Shown here: positions 9,481 through 17,968 of the stretch, one piece after another
How positions within the stretch are numbered: the stretch's first letter is position 1
Layout of the letters: every line of letters begins with the position of its first letter
NCBI RefSeq assembly: GCF_001718415.1
Contig: NZ_CP013378.1
Span: forward strand, 4,588,001 to 4,652,000
From: Burkholderia pseudomultivorans
Lineage (GTDB): Bacteria; Pseudomonadota; Gammaproteobacteria; Burkholderiales; Burkholderiaceae
DNA: 64,000 bases
Direction of reading: 5' to 3'
Translations under genes and position numbers: made by a program
The notes under the pieces: model-generated
Seen by the model: only the letters and a program-made list of their open reading frames with translations
Databases searched by the model: none
Told to the model about the DNA's origin: nothing

Positions 9481-11580
9481 CTCACCGTAGGCGCGCACAG
9501 CGTTTCGAGTATCGCCGGCGGCGGGATGTCCGCATCGCCGCTCGGCGCCCGCCCTCACCGTTCGATTGCACAGCGTTTCGGGTGGTTTTCGCTCGGCGAC
9601 CGGATGATGCTCACCGATGTAATTCACAGAGATGCGAGTGGTCGCTGCGGCAGGATATCCACATCGGCATCGGCCGATTCCTGCGATCGCGCGTGCGCTC
9701 ACCGTGCAAATGCACAGGCGTTCGAGTGATCGGCGAAGCCGGATATCCACATCGGAAACCGGCTTCGTTCATTGAGTGCGGGTGGCATTTGATGGACAAT
9801 GCGCAGCGCGGCGGGCGATGAAAATCCGCCCCTTCTCCACTCGCGTCCCGACGCTCACCGTCGAAATGCACAGCGCTTCGAGTGGCTTCGGAGGCGGGAT
9901 ATCCACATGCGCGCATGCGTTCGTCGGGCGATCGGCAAGCCGCGTTCGTCGCGGGAAATGCCGGTCTCGCCGAATCGCCAAAACCGGCTGCAACCGCCGG
10001 ACAGCCCCGCTGCATCGACGTTGCGCGCGATCGCGCAGCGACGCTCACCTTCCGGATGCACAGGGTTTCGAGTGAGCGCGAGGGCAGGATATCCACATCG
10101 ACGCCGCAGCCGTCGTTCGATCGCGCGGCCGCACGATGCGATTCACGTCAGGGAATCGTTCACCGAGGAGGTCAGTCGAGCGAAGCGCGCTGTTTTCGTC
10201 GAAATCGCCTGCCCGATATATTTCGCGCGCGGGCCGCTCGCGGAATGCGGGCTTCGATGTGATGCGGTCCCGTCCCGTTGCCGGCGCTGTTCCGTCTGGC
10301 AGCGGCGCAAGCGCGAATCCGCTCCCCGCCGCCTGTGTCATCGAACGGGTGGCGCTCCGCGTACCGTTCGTCCTCCATCACCGTCTCCTCGTCGAACCCG
10401 CTCATTGCTTTCGCCGCCCGCCTATCGGCACGTCGCCGCTACGCAGCGCGGCGGCGGTAGGTCCGTGGCGTGTCGTCGCCATTGGCTTGTCGAGCGGCGT
10501 TCCGTTCGCGGACGGCTTCACGGTCAGCGCAGGCCGCAAGGACGAATGCGGCGGCATCGATAACGCGTGGAAGGATGTGACGGGTCAGCATGGTGGCGAT
10601 GACGTGGCGATGGAGTGCGCCAGCATTCTCGTACGATGAACCAACGCGACGGTCGAAGCCGGAGGCACGCCCCGCATGGCCGGCGTGCGATCGCATGCGT
10701 GCGCTCACCGTTGCAATACACAGGATGCCGAGTCGTTACGACGGGTAGATATCCACACCGCAAATCAGGCACGTCGATTCGAGCCGCAGTTCGCAGCGGC
10801 AGGCGGAAGCACCGGACATGGACCGGATCGCCTTGACGGCTCGAAACCCTTGTCGGGACGGCCTCCGCCGACCGACGTACGCACCCTCACCATCGAAATG
10901 CACAGCGCGTCGAGTCGTTTCGAGCGGAGATATCCACATCGACGCGCGCCCGCTCGCTCGGCGGCGGGCACGCGCCCGAGTCATACCCGATACCGCGAAC
11001 ATCCACGTCGAAATCCCCGTCCGACGGGACCGAATGCGCATCCTCACCATCGAAATGCACAGCGATTCGAGTCTCTTCACGCGCCGGATATCCACATCGC
11101 CCGCTGCTTCGTCCGCCTGATCGCTCGCGCTCACCGTCGAGAAGCACAGCAATACGAGTCTGTCCGGATCCCGGTTATCCACACCGAAACACCGGCCCGC
11201 GCTCGGTCGGCCGCTCGCCCCATCGCCGCAACGTACGGCGAAGCGACGCTCTCCGTGCCGCGGAAAAGCGCGCCCGGCACGGCCGTCACGCGACGGACGG
11301 CTCACCCTCACCGATCAAATGCACAGCGATGCGAGTCCGTTCGCGGCGCGGATATCCACATCGCGACGCCAGCTTCGCTCTACCGGACGCGCTTCGCGCC
11401 CCTTCGAGTACCGGATATCCACACGTCGCCGATACTTCGCCGGATCGCGTTCCCGTGCATCGAATCATGCGGGGGACCGGATACTACATCGAAACGGGCG
11501 TTTCATCCCGTTGAATGTTCGATGCTCACCGTTGAAAGTCACAGTTTTTTGTGTCGATTCGCGCCGCGGTTCCCTCACGC
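9481..11580 (+). repeat. Interspersed bipartite 57-bp repeat array with DnaA-box-like cores
   Basis: Eleven full-length copies plus partial ones, all in the same orientation. Each has a 30-bp left element that starts CTCACC, has TGCACAG in its middle and ends CGAGT, then a 13-bp non-conserved spacer, then a 14-bp right element GGATATCCACATCG. Left elements start at 9481, 9554 (right half decayed), 9610, 9698, 9854, 10044, 10704, 10886, 11043, 11130, 11307 and 11525 (right half decayed). Right elements start at 9524, 9653, 9741, 9897, 10087, 10747, 10928, 11086, 11173, 11350 and 11413 (left half lost). The offset from left to right element is 43 bp in every intact copy except the one at 10886, where it is 42. 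Distances between copies are irregular (56-660 bp). The fixed internal spacing with a free spacer sequence suggests paired protein-binding sites; function is unknown. Confidence 0.85.
11175..11183 (+). promoter_or_regulatory. Perfect DnaA box within the array
   Basis: TTATCCACA, identical to the classical DnaA 9-mer, forms the right-element core of the copy starting at 11130. In most other copies the same position reads ATATCCACA, one base away. Binding is inferred, not shown. Confidence 0.5.
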
Positions 11581-11708
11581 CGATCGCCGCATCGGCATCG
11601 GAAACCCCACGTGCGGGCGGCGCTGTTCGACTCGCCCGCGGCGCACCAATCTGTTCGCGCATCACTCTGCCATCCGGAAAGTCATGCAGATTCCTGCGAT
11701 AGTGTTTC

Positions 11709-11722
11709 TATAACTAGTTATA
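11709..11722. promoter_or_regulatory. Perfect 14-bp AT-rich palindrome
   Basis: TATAACTAGTTATA is its own reverse complement. It lies in a locally AT-rich patch (about 11700-11730) 150 bp upstream of the glutathione transferase start and just past the end of the repeat array. It could be an operator, for example of a MarR-type regulator, or part of an easily melted segment; neither is shown. Confidence 0.5.
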
Positions 11723-11873
11723 AAAATTCACTGCGACTCATAGGCCTCCCGGACGATGTTCTCCAACGAAATCAAGGTCCGTCTGCCCGCGCGCCGCCCG
11801 CCCCTGTCCGAACCGCCTTCGCTCGGGTACGCTTGAGCATCCGGCGATACCGACACCCCGACGCGGAGGCGCG

Positions 11874-12491
11874 ATGAAGCTCTACTACTGGCCGAAAACC
11901 CGGGCGTTCCGGGCGCTGTGGATGCTCGAGGAGATTGGCGCCGTCTACGAGCTCGTGCCGATCGACCTGCGCTCGCACGAACAGGGCAGCGACGCGTTCA
12001 TCCAGGTCAACCCGATGGCCAAGCTGCCCGCGCTCGACGACAGCGGCGGCGCACCGTTCGCCGAATCGGGCGCCGTGCTGCTTTATCTGGCCGACCGCTG
12101 CCCGGATGCCGGGCTCGGCATCGCGCCCGACGATCCGCTGCGCGGCCGCTTCCTGCAGTGGATGTTCTTCACGCCGACCTGCCTCGAACCGGCGATGGCC
12201 GAGAAATTCACCGGCGCGTCGGGCAACCCGGTCGCATTCGGCTGGGGCAACATCGCGCGCGTGCAGCGCGCACTCGCGCAGACGCTCGCCCATAGCCCCT
12301 GGCTCGTCGGCGACCACTTCACCGCGGCCGACCTGCTGCTCGCCAGCACGTTGAAGATTGCGTTCGATGCGCACCTGCTGCCGCACGAAGGCGTGCTCGG
12401 CGACTACGTCGCGCGCGCCGAGGATCGCGACGGCTACCGTCGCGCGGCCGCGATCGAACAGCGCGAAGCGGCGCGCCTGCTGCATGCGTGA
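11874..12491 (+). CDS. Glutathione S-transferase family protein
   Basis: Cytosolic glutathione transferase, 205 residues, the usual size. The N-terminal thioredoxin-like domain (residues 1-80) has MKLYYWPKTRAFRALWMLEEIG, a VNPMAKLPALDD strand ending in the cis-Pro, and FAESGAVLLYLAD, which carries the Glu-Ser pair that grips the glutathione gamma-glutamyl group. The C-terminal helical domain (90-205) has the family capping motif GDHFTAADLLLAS. The start follows GGAGG at 5 nt. The substrate is unknown. It is preceded by the palindrome and the repeat array and converges on the potassium-channel gene. Confidence 0.88.
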   Translation: MKLYYWPKTRAFRALWMLEEIGAVYELVPIDLRSHEQGSDAFIQVNPMAKLPALDDSGGAPFAESGAVLLYLADRCPDAGLGIAPDDPLRGRFLQWMFFTPTCLEPAMAEKFTGASGNPVAFGWGNIARVQRALAQTLAHSPWLVGDHFTAADLLLASTLKIAFDAHLLPHEGVLGDYVARAEDRDGYRRAAAIEQREAARLLHA

Positions 12492-12624
12492 CGCGCGCGG
12501 CCGGCGCGCCTGCACCGCGACGGCCGGGCGGCTCGCAACGCGCCCGGCGTAACGCCGTCCGCGCCGCGCCTCGTCGCGCGCGGCGGCGCGTGGCGTGTCC
12601 CGCCCCGCTATCGACAAAGCGACG

Positions 12625-13599
12625 CTAGGCGCGCGGCGAAACCTGCGCCGTGCCGTCCGACACTACCGTCGCGCCCGGCAGCCCGCCGTCGCCGTCCGCG
12701 TCCGTATCGGCGTCGACCGCGACGACCTCGTGAAAGTGCGTGTAGTCGATATGCGTGATGCCGTCCTCGTCGTGCATCAGATCGACATAGCGGTGACGCC
12801 AGCGGATCTGCGCGTGCGTCCACTCGTGGCGCGCCTGCATCACTTGCGCGGTCGTCTCGTCCGAACCCTCGATCCGCAGCAGCAGCGACGCCTCGCGCGC
12901 CGCGAGCGACTCGGGCGTCTCGCCGAACAGCGGGCTCGACTCGTCGATCACGTGCATCAGGTTCCAGCCGAGCAGGAAAATCGGATGCTCGCTGCGCACG
13001 AGCGGCAGGTCGTGGATCTTGCGCAGCGTGTAGCCCTCGTGCGTGGCTTCGATGCGCATCAGCCGCAGTTTCGCGCGCGCCTCCGCGATCACGTTCTGGC
13101 GCGCATTCGCGGCCCGCACCATCAGCGTCATGCGGCCGTTCAGCGGCCGGACGATCGCGTAGCGCGCGAACAGGATCTTCGCCTGCGGACGGGAAAACCG
13201 CGCGAACACGAGGCCGGTGGCCAGCGCGATGCCCGACATCCCGACGAAGATCTCGAACGTCGCGACCAGGTGCGCATAGACGGTCTGCGGATGCATGTCG
13301 CCGTAGCCGACGGTTGCGAGCGTCTCGACGCTGAAAAAGAACGCACCGGCGAAGCCGGCCGGCGACTGGTTCGCGATCGGCGCATGGCCGAGCAGGTAGA
13401 GCGTCGCGAAGCCGCCGTTGAGCAGCAGGAACAGCAGCGCGAGCGACAGGAAGAATACGGGCCAGCTCACCGTCAGCGCGCGGTGATAGAGGTCGCGCCA
13501 GCCGAGCGGCGGCATCCCGTACGCGATCACCGGGCGCGTGCCCGACCAGATCTTGCGGCCGCGGCCGCGGGAGGCTGAGGAGGACGAATCGACGTTCAT
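12625..13599 (-). CDS. KirBac-type inward-rectifier potassium channel
   Basis: Prokaryotic inward-rectifier K+ channel, closely resembling KirBac1.1 of Burkholderia pseudomallei. It has 324 residues: an N-terminal slide helix (about 28-42), a first membrane helix (45-70), pore helix and selectivity filter TVGYG at 96-100, a second membrane helix (about 108-135), and the cytoplasmic immunoglobulin-like Kir domain from about 140 on (YAIVRPLNGRMTLMVRAANA, EHPIFLLGWNLMHVIDESSP, IEGSDETTAQVMQARHEW). The acidic Asp-rich C-terminal tail is poorly conserved in the family. A start 13 codons upstream is possible, but MNVD matches the KirBac1.1 N-terminus. Confidence 0.95.
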   Translation of the reverse strand: MNVDSSSSASRGRGRKIWSGTRPVIAYGMPPLGWRDLYHRALTVSWPVFFLSLALLFLLLNGGFATLYLLGHAPIANQSPAGFAGAFFFSVETLATVGYGDMHPQTVYAHLVATFEIFVGMSGIALATGLVFARFSRPQAKILFARYAIVRPLNGRMTLMVRAANARQNVIAEARAKLRLMRIEATHEGYTLRKIHDLPLVRSEHPIFLLGWNLMHVIDESSPLFGETPESLAAREASLLLRIEGSDETTAQVMQARHEWTHAQIRWRHRYVDLMHDEDGITHIDYTHFHEVVAVDADTDADGDGGLPGATVVSDGTAQVSPRA

Positions 13600-13715
13600 C
13601 GCGCGGCGCCTGAAACAGGGAGGCGATGAGCGTAGCACGCGCGACGGCGCCCGGGAATGCGCGCCGACGCGAAGCCGGTGCGCAGCGGCGCGCGGCGGCC
13701 CGGGGCCGAGCCTGC

Positions 13716-13744
13716 GTAAAAAAGCCGGCCGCGTCGGCCGGCTT
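13716..13744 (-). terminator. Rho-independent terminator of the sulfate-binding protein gene
   Basis: Nine-base-pair stem AAGCCGGCC / GGCCGGCTT with a five-base loop. Read on the minus strand it is followed by a run of six T. It lies about 35 bp past the stop codon of the gene. Confidence 0.85.
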
Positions 13745-13777
13745 CGTTCGCGTCGTGCGGCGCGAGGCGCGCCGCCG

Positions 13778-14794
13778 TTACTTCCGGTCGACGATCACGC
13801 GATCGAAGGTGCCGCCGTCGGCGAAGTGCGTCTTCTGCGCGTTCGCCCAGCTGCCGAAGACCTGCTCGACGCTGAACGTCTTCAGCGGCTTGAACTCGGC
13901 CGCGTGCTTCTTCAGCACGTTCGCGTCGCGCGGACGCAGATGATGCTGCGCGATGATCTCCTGCGCCTCGGGCGTGTACAGGTAGTCGAGATACGCCTGC
14001 GCGACCTTGCGCGTGCCCTTCTTGTCGACGACCTTGTCGACGACGGCGACGGGCGGCTCCGCGAGGATGCTCGCCGACGGATACACGGCGTCGAATTCCG
14101 CGCCCGACGCGCCGCTGTCCATCAGCGCGACCTCGTTCTCGAACGTGACGAGCACGTCGCCGATCCCGCGCTGCGTAAACGTCGTCGTCGCGCCCCGGCC
14201 GCCCGAGTCGAGCACCGGCACGTTGCGGAAGATCGCCTTCTCGAAATCGAGCGCCTGCTGGTCGGTCGCGCCCTTCAGCTTCTGATAGCCCCACGCGGCG
14301 AGATACGCGTAGCGGCCGTTGCCCGACGTCTTCGGGTTCGCGATGATCACCTGCACGCCCGGCTTCGCGAGATCGCTCCAGTCCTTGATCGCCTTCGGGT
14401 TGCCCTTGCGCACGAGGAACACCATCGTCGTCGAGTACGGCGAGCTGCTGTCCGGGAAGCGGGCGCGCCAGTCCTTCGGCAGCAGCTGGCCGCGCTCGGC
14501 GAGCAGGTCGATGTCGTTCGGCTGGTTCATCGTCACGACGTCGGCCTGCAGCCCCTGCAGCACCGACAGCGCCTGCGCGCTCGACGCGCCGTGCGACTGC
14601 TTGATCGTGACCGTCTCGCCGGTCTTCTGCTTGTACGCGGCGGCGAAGCTCGCGTTGATGTCCTTGTACAGCTCGCGCGTCACGTCGTACGACACGTTCA
14701 GGATCGACGTGTCCGCGTGCGCGGCCGTCGCCGCCATGACCAGCGCCGCCGCGCCCGTGTGCAGCCAGCGGCCGATCCCCTTGATGCCTGCCAT
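13778..14794 (-). CDS. sbp: Periplasmic sulfate-binding protein
   Basis: Solute-binding component of a sulfate/thiosulfate ABC importer, 338 residues. A Sec signal peptide (about residues 1-27, cut after AHA) is followed by the binding-protein fold: ILNVSYDVTRELYKDIN, QSHGASSAQALSVLQGLQAD, NPKTSGNGRYAYLAAWGY, and GRGATTTFTQRGIGDVLVTF, all close to E. coli Sbp. The usual cysTWA partners are not in this window, so this copy is either an orphan or its transporter lies elsewhere. It ends in a clear terminator and so looks monocistronic. Confidence 0.92.
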   Translation of the reverse strand: MAGIKGIGRWLHTGAAALVMAATAAHADTSILNVSYDVTRELYKDINASFAAAYKQKTGETVTIKQSHGASSAQALSVLQGLQADVVTMNQPNDIDLLAERGQLLPKDWRARFPDSSSPYSTTMVFLVRKGNPKAIKDWSDLAKPGVQVIIANPKTSGNGRYAYLAAWGYQKLKGATDQQALDFEKAIFRNVPVLDSGGRGATTTFTQRGIGDVLVTFENEVALMDSGASGAEFDAVYPSASILAEPPVAVVDKVVDKKGTRKVAQAYLDYLYTPEAQEIIAQHHLRPRDANVLKKHAAEFKPLKTFSVEQVFGSWANAQKTHFADGGTFDRVIVDRK

Positions 14795-15242
14795 CGTGAT
14801 ATGCCCCGCTTCCAGTGTGGTGAATGTGCGTGGCGGCGCGCGCTGGCGCCGTCATCGAATCGTAAGCGGGCATTCTAGCGGCCGGGCGCGGCGCGCCTTC
14901 CAATCTGTCGTGGAATGCAAATCACGAATTCTGCTAAACCGCGCCGGCTCTCGCGCGCCTCCGCGATCCGGTGTTAAGATCGCCGCTCAGCCCACTTACG
15001 GTTCCTCCATGTCCGCTGCCCTGCGCTCGCTTCCGATCCTCGCCGCCGTCGCGGCAGGCACGCGCGCGGCCGGGCTGAAACTGAAAAAACGACTCCTCGA
15101 CTGACGGGGATGTCGCGTCCCGTCAGGCGAATGCCGGACGGGATGCCCGCAGGTCGTTTCTTTCTCCTCGCTTGCACGCCTCGTTCCGGCTCTGCGCCGG
15201 CGGAACGGTTCCCACCACGCCGTTTCCACCATGAGGCTTTGC
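14795..15242. other. Intergenic region between divergent sbp and dapA-like genes
   Basis: About 450 bp. It should carry the sbp promoter on the minus strand and the promoter of the aldolase gene on the plus strand. A short open frame (15009-15104, 31 codons) is present but has no supporting evidence. I see no repeat or clear operator. Confidence 0.5.
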
Positions 15243-16136
15243 ATGCAAACACGTTTCGAAGGTATCTGGCTGCCGATCATCACGCCGTTCCACCACGGCG
15301 AAGTCGACCACGCGGCGCTCGCGCGACTCGCGCGCCACTATGCGGCCGCGGGCGTCGCCGGGTTCGTCGCCGGTGCGACGACCGGCGAAGGCGTGCTGCT
15401 CGACGCACGCGAGCAGGATGCCGTGTTCGCGACGCTGCGCGACGCGGTGCCGGAACTGCCGGTCGTCGTCGGGCTCACCGCGAGCGCCACGCATTTCGCG
15501 GCCGCCCGTGCACGCGAACTCGCCGCGCTGCGCCCCGACGGGCTGCTCGTCACGCCGCCCGTCTACGTGCGGCCGACCCAGGACGGGATTCGCCGCCACG
15601 TCGAGACGATCGTCGATGCGGCCGACCTGCCGGTGCTCGTCTACAACATCCCGTACCGCACCGGCGTGAACGTCGAACTCGACACGCTGCAGGCGCTCGC
15701 GCGCGATGCGCGCGTCGCCGGCATCAAGGAATGCGGCGGCACACTCGAAAGGATGAGCCGGCTCGTGCACGACACGCCGCTCGCGGTCTTCTCCGGCGAC
15801 GACAACCAGAACTTCGCAGCACTCTGCGCGGGTGCGCACGGCACGATCGCGAGCAGCGCGCACGTGCTGCCCGAATGGCACGTGCGGATCCATGCACTGC
15901 TGCGCGACGGACGGCTCGCCGACGCGCGTCGCCTGTCGGTCGCGCTGCAGCCGCTCGTCGCGGCGCTGTTCGCGGAGCCGAACCCGGCGCCGGTGAAGGC
16001 CGTGCTGGCCGCTCAAGGGTGGTGCAAGGACGGCTTGCGGTTGCCGTTCGTGCCGGCGAGCGACGCGTTGCGACAGCGGCTCGCGGCAATCTGCGCGTCA
16101 CTGCAGGAGACCGGGCGGAACGTCGCGGCGGCTTAG
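15243..16136 (+). CDS. DapA-family pyruvate-dependent aldolase/dehydratase
   Basis: Class I aldolase of the dihydrodipicolinate synthase / N-acetylneuraminate lyase family, 297 residues, TIM barrel. Seen: the phosphate-less carboxylate loop GATTGEGVLL (family GTTGE), the tyrosine in LVYNIPYRTG, the Schiff-base lysine in VAGIKECGG, and SGDDNQNFAALCAG, which corresponds to the family GxD segment. Whether it is a true DapA of lysine synthesis or a sugar-acid aldolase cannot be decided; it lies away from lysine genes. The ATG used follows TGAGG at 6 nt; an in-frame ATG four codons upstream lacks one. Confidence 0.82.
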   Translation: MQTRFEGIWLPIITPFHHGEVDHAALARLARHYAAAGVAGFVAGATTGEGVLLDAREQDAVFATLRDAVPELPVVVGLTASATHFAAARARELAALRPDGLLVTPPVYVRPTQDGIRRHVETIVDAADLPVLVYNIPYRTGVNVELDTLQALARDARVAGIKECGGTLERMSRLVHDTPLAVFSGDDNQNFAALCAGAHGTIASSAHVLPEWHVRIHALLRDGRLADARRLSVALQPLVAALFAEPNPAPVKAVLAAQGWCKDGLRLPFVPASDALRQRLAAICASLQETGRNVAAA

Positions 16137-16201
16137 GCGACGGCGGCAGCGCGTGACGAAGCGTCGGCAACGACGGGGAGATGTCAGTCCTGCAGACTGT
16201 T

Positions 16202-16585
16202 TCAAACCGTCAGAACCAGCGATGCGCCGTACCGCGCGAGATGGCCGTCGGCAGTGACGAGCCGCAGGGGTTCGTGGCGCGCCTGCGCGACGAGCAGGCG
16301 ATCGAAAGGATCGCGATGGTGCCGCGGCAAATCACGCACGGCCGCGCCATGCGCGGCCCGGACCGGCAGTTCGCGGAACCCGCTCGAGCCGATCGCGCGG
16401 CTCAGCCGGTCCACGTCGACATCGAGCTTCCCCGGTCCCGCCTTGATGGCGACTTCCCAGATACTTGCGCGGCTGACGAATCGCTCGTCAGCCGCGCAAA
16501 TCAGTCTGCGCGCCCGCATGCCGAGCTTGCGGTCGTCCGTCACGATCCAGAGAAAGATGTGCGTATCGAGCAATAGCCGCGTCAG
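16202..16585 (-). CDS. vapC: VapC-type PIN-domain toxin
   Basis: PIN-domain ribonuclease of a type II toxin-antitoxin pair, about 127 residues. All four acidic residues of the active site are present: Asp in LLLDTHIFLW, Glu in SIWEVAIK, Asp in DPFDRLLVAQA and Asp in LVTADGHL. The start is unusual. No ATG or GTG lies near the domain boundary; the frame begins at a CTG that overlaps the antitoxin TGA stop (CTGA), which suggests translational coupling with a non-standard start, or a TTG five codons further in. The antitoxin gene lies immediately upstream on the same strand. Confidence 0.85.
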   Translation of the reverse strand: MTRLLLDTHIFLWIVTDDRKLGMRARRLICAADERFVSRASIWEVAIKAGPGKLDVDVDRLSRAIGSSGFRELPVRAAHGAAVRDLPRHHRDPFDRLLVAQARHEPLRLVTADGHLARYGASLVLTV

Positions 16586-16788
16586 CGCCCTTCGAAAGCG
16601 TCCAGCAGATCGTCCGGCAGCGGCGCGTCGAAGTCGTCCGGGATCCGGATCTGATCGCGCAGGACCCCGAACCGAACGGGCGACGCGGCTGATGCACTCC
16701 ATTCGGCCGAAGCCTGCTGGCTCGACAACGAGGCATCGGCGCGTTGCAGCGAATCGGTCCTGATCTTCGGCGGGTTCGTGTCTTGCAT
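16582..16788 (-). CDS. Short antitoxin, C-terminal part of a Phd/VapB-type protein
   Basis: Antitoxin partner of the adjacent VapC, 68 residues. The last 30 residues (FGVLRDQIRIPDDFDAPLPD then DLLDAFEGR) match the toxin-binding tail that ends Phd/YefM-family antitoxins paired with PIN toxins. The first 38 residues (MQDTNPPKIRTDSLQRADAS...) are polar and low in complexity and do not look like the Phd DNA-binding fold, so DNA binding and autoregulation may be lost. The ATG follows GGAG at 7 nt. Its stop overlaps the toxin start. Confidence 0.75.
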   Translation of the reverse strand: MQDTNPPKIRTDSLQRADASLSSQQASAEWSASAASPVRFGVLRDQIRIPDDFDAPLPDDLLDAFEGR

Positions 16789-16905
16789 GATGATCTCCGT
16801 TGCATGGTGATCACCACTCTAGTCAGATTTCCCCGGTCGGGCCACCTGGCCGGATGGGATATCAGGACCGATCGGCGGTTCGGCTGCGCGTTCGAGAACC
16901 GTCGC

Positions 16906-17952
16906 TCAGGCCGCGAGCGCAGCCAGCGGCGCATTCGTCGCGTCGCGCACCGCCTGCGTGACGATCCGCGCGAGCTGGTCGACCGTCGGCGTCGCCGACG
17001 ACGCGCGCCGCAACAGGATCAGCGGCAGGCTCGGCAGCTCCGGCAGGCCGAGCGATGCGGCGTCGAGCAGGCGCACCGACGCAGGCAGCCCGTAGCGCGA
17101 GCGCACCGTCAGCCCGAGGCCGGCCGCAGCGGCCGCCCATAGCCCGGCAAGGCTCGGCGTCGTGAACGCGACGCGCCACGGCACGCCCGCGCGATCGAGC
17201 GCATCCGTCGCCGCCCCGAAAAACCGGCACGGCCGGTCGAACACGACCAGCGGCAGCGGCTCGCCCGGCGCGGGAACGGTCGCGCGAATATCGGCTTCAT
17301 TCGATGCGTTCGATGACGTCACGGCCGTCCCACCGGCCGTCCAGCTGGCCGTCCCGACCCAGCGCATCGGCACCTGCGCGACCGTCTCGCTGTCGATCCC
17401 CGCCCGCGACACCAGCGTCGCCGACGCCGGATCGCCCCACACGAGCGCAAGATCGAGCTGGTTCGCATCGAGCCGGTCGAGCAGGTCGGCATTGCGCGCG
17501 ACCCGCGCCTCGATCCTCACCTTCGGATGCGCGCGCGCAAAACGCCCGAGCACGTCGGGCAGGATCGCCTCGCCGAAATCCTCCTGCAGGCCGACCCGCA
17601 CCCATCCGTCGAGATTCATGCCGCGCACGGCGGCCGCCGCCTCGTCGTTCAGTTCGATCATCCGCCGCGCATAGCGCAGCATCGCGTCGCCGGCGTCGGT
17701 CAGTGCGAGCCCGCGCCCGGCTTTCACGAACAACGGCGTGCCGGCCTGTTCCTCGAGCTTGCGGATCTGCGCGCTCACCGCCGACGACGAGCGCGCGACG
17801 CGATCGGCCGCCTTCGCGAAACTGCCGAGATCCACGCCCGCGACCAGGCTGCGCAGCGCGGCGATGTCGAAGTTGGGCCGTGCCGATGCGCTATCGGCCG
17901 CCACGCGCACCGCGTCGTCGTGCGCGACAGGAAATCCGGACATTTCAATCAT
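16906..17952 (-). CDS. LysR-family transcriptional regulator
   Basis: DNA-binding regulator, 348 residues including a 25-residue N-terminal extension. The winged helix-turn-helix covers about residues 28-90 (LRSLVAGVDLGSFAKAADRV then ARSSSAVSAQIRKLEEQAG), followed by the two-lobed effector domain (IRIEAR-like strand, LDANQLDLALVWGDP). A second possible start (ATG at 17943) would remove three residues. It is transcribed away from an MFS transporter gene that begins 98 bp off, so regulation of that transporter is the simplest guess. The effector is unknown. Confidence 0.88.
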   Translation of the reverse strand: MIEMSGFPVAHDDAVRVAADSASARPNFDIAALRSLVAGVDLGSFAKAADRVARSSSAVSAQIRKLEEQAGTPLFVKAGRGLALTDAGDAMLRYARRMIELNDEAAAAVRGMNLDGWVRVGLQEDFGEAILPDVLGRFARAHPKVRIEARVARNADLLDRLDANQLDLALVWGDPASATLVSRAGIDSETVAQVPMRWVGTASWTAGGTAVTSSNASNEADIRATVPAPGEPLPLVVFDRPCRFFGAATDALDRAGVPWRVAFTTPSLAGLWAAAAAGLGLTVRSRYGLPASVRLLDAASLGLPELPSLPLILLRRASSATPTVDQLARIVTQAVRDATNAPLAALAA

Positions 17953-17968
17953 CCCGTTTTATCGAACG

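Larger units (their letters stand above)
9146..11873. other. 2.7-kb region without a convincing gene, carrying the repeat array
   Basis: Longest stretch of the window without a gene I can support. Many frames stay open because GC is high, but none shows a domain, a plausible ribosome-binding site or Burkholderia-like codon bias. Several of these frames merely translate the same repeat into recurring short peptides. The first 330 bp should hold the promoter of the indolepyruvate oxidoreductase gene; from 9481 to about 11580 lies the repeat array; the last 180 bp are locally AT-rich and lead into the glutathione transferase gene. Between 10101 and 10703 there is no repeat copy. Confidence 0.75.

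Noticed and set aside
9481..11580. CRISPR array
   Set aside because: Repeats are bipartite and imperfect, distances vary from 56 to 660 bp, and there is no regular spacer or cas gene.
9117..11713. Long open frames through the repeat region on both strands
   Set aside because: They translate the same repeat into recurring peptides (such as ISTS and GYPHR), have no ribosome-binding sites or domains, and overlap each other in several frames.
15009..15104. 31-codon open frame upstream of the DapA-like gene, possible leader peptide
   Set aside because: No ribosome-binding site of note, no run of regulatory codons and no attenuator hairpin pair seen; could be chance.
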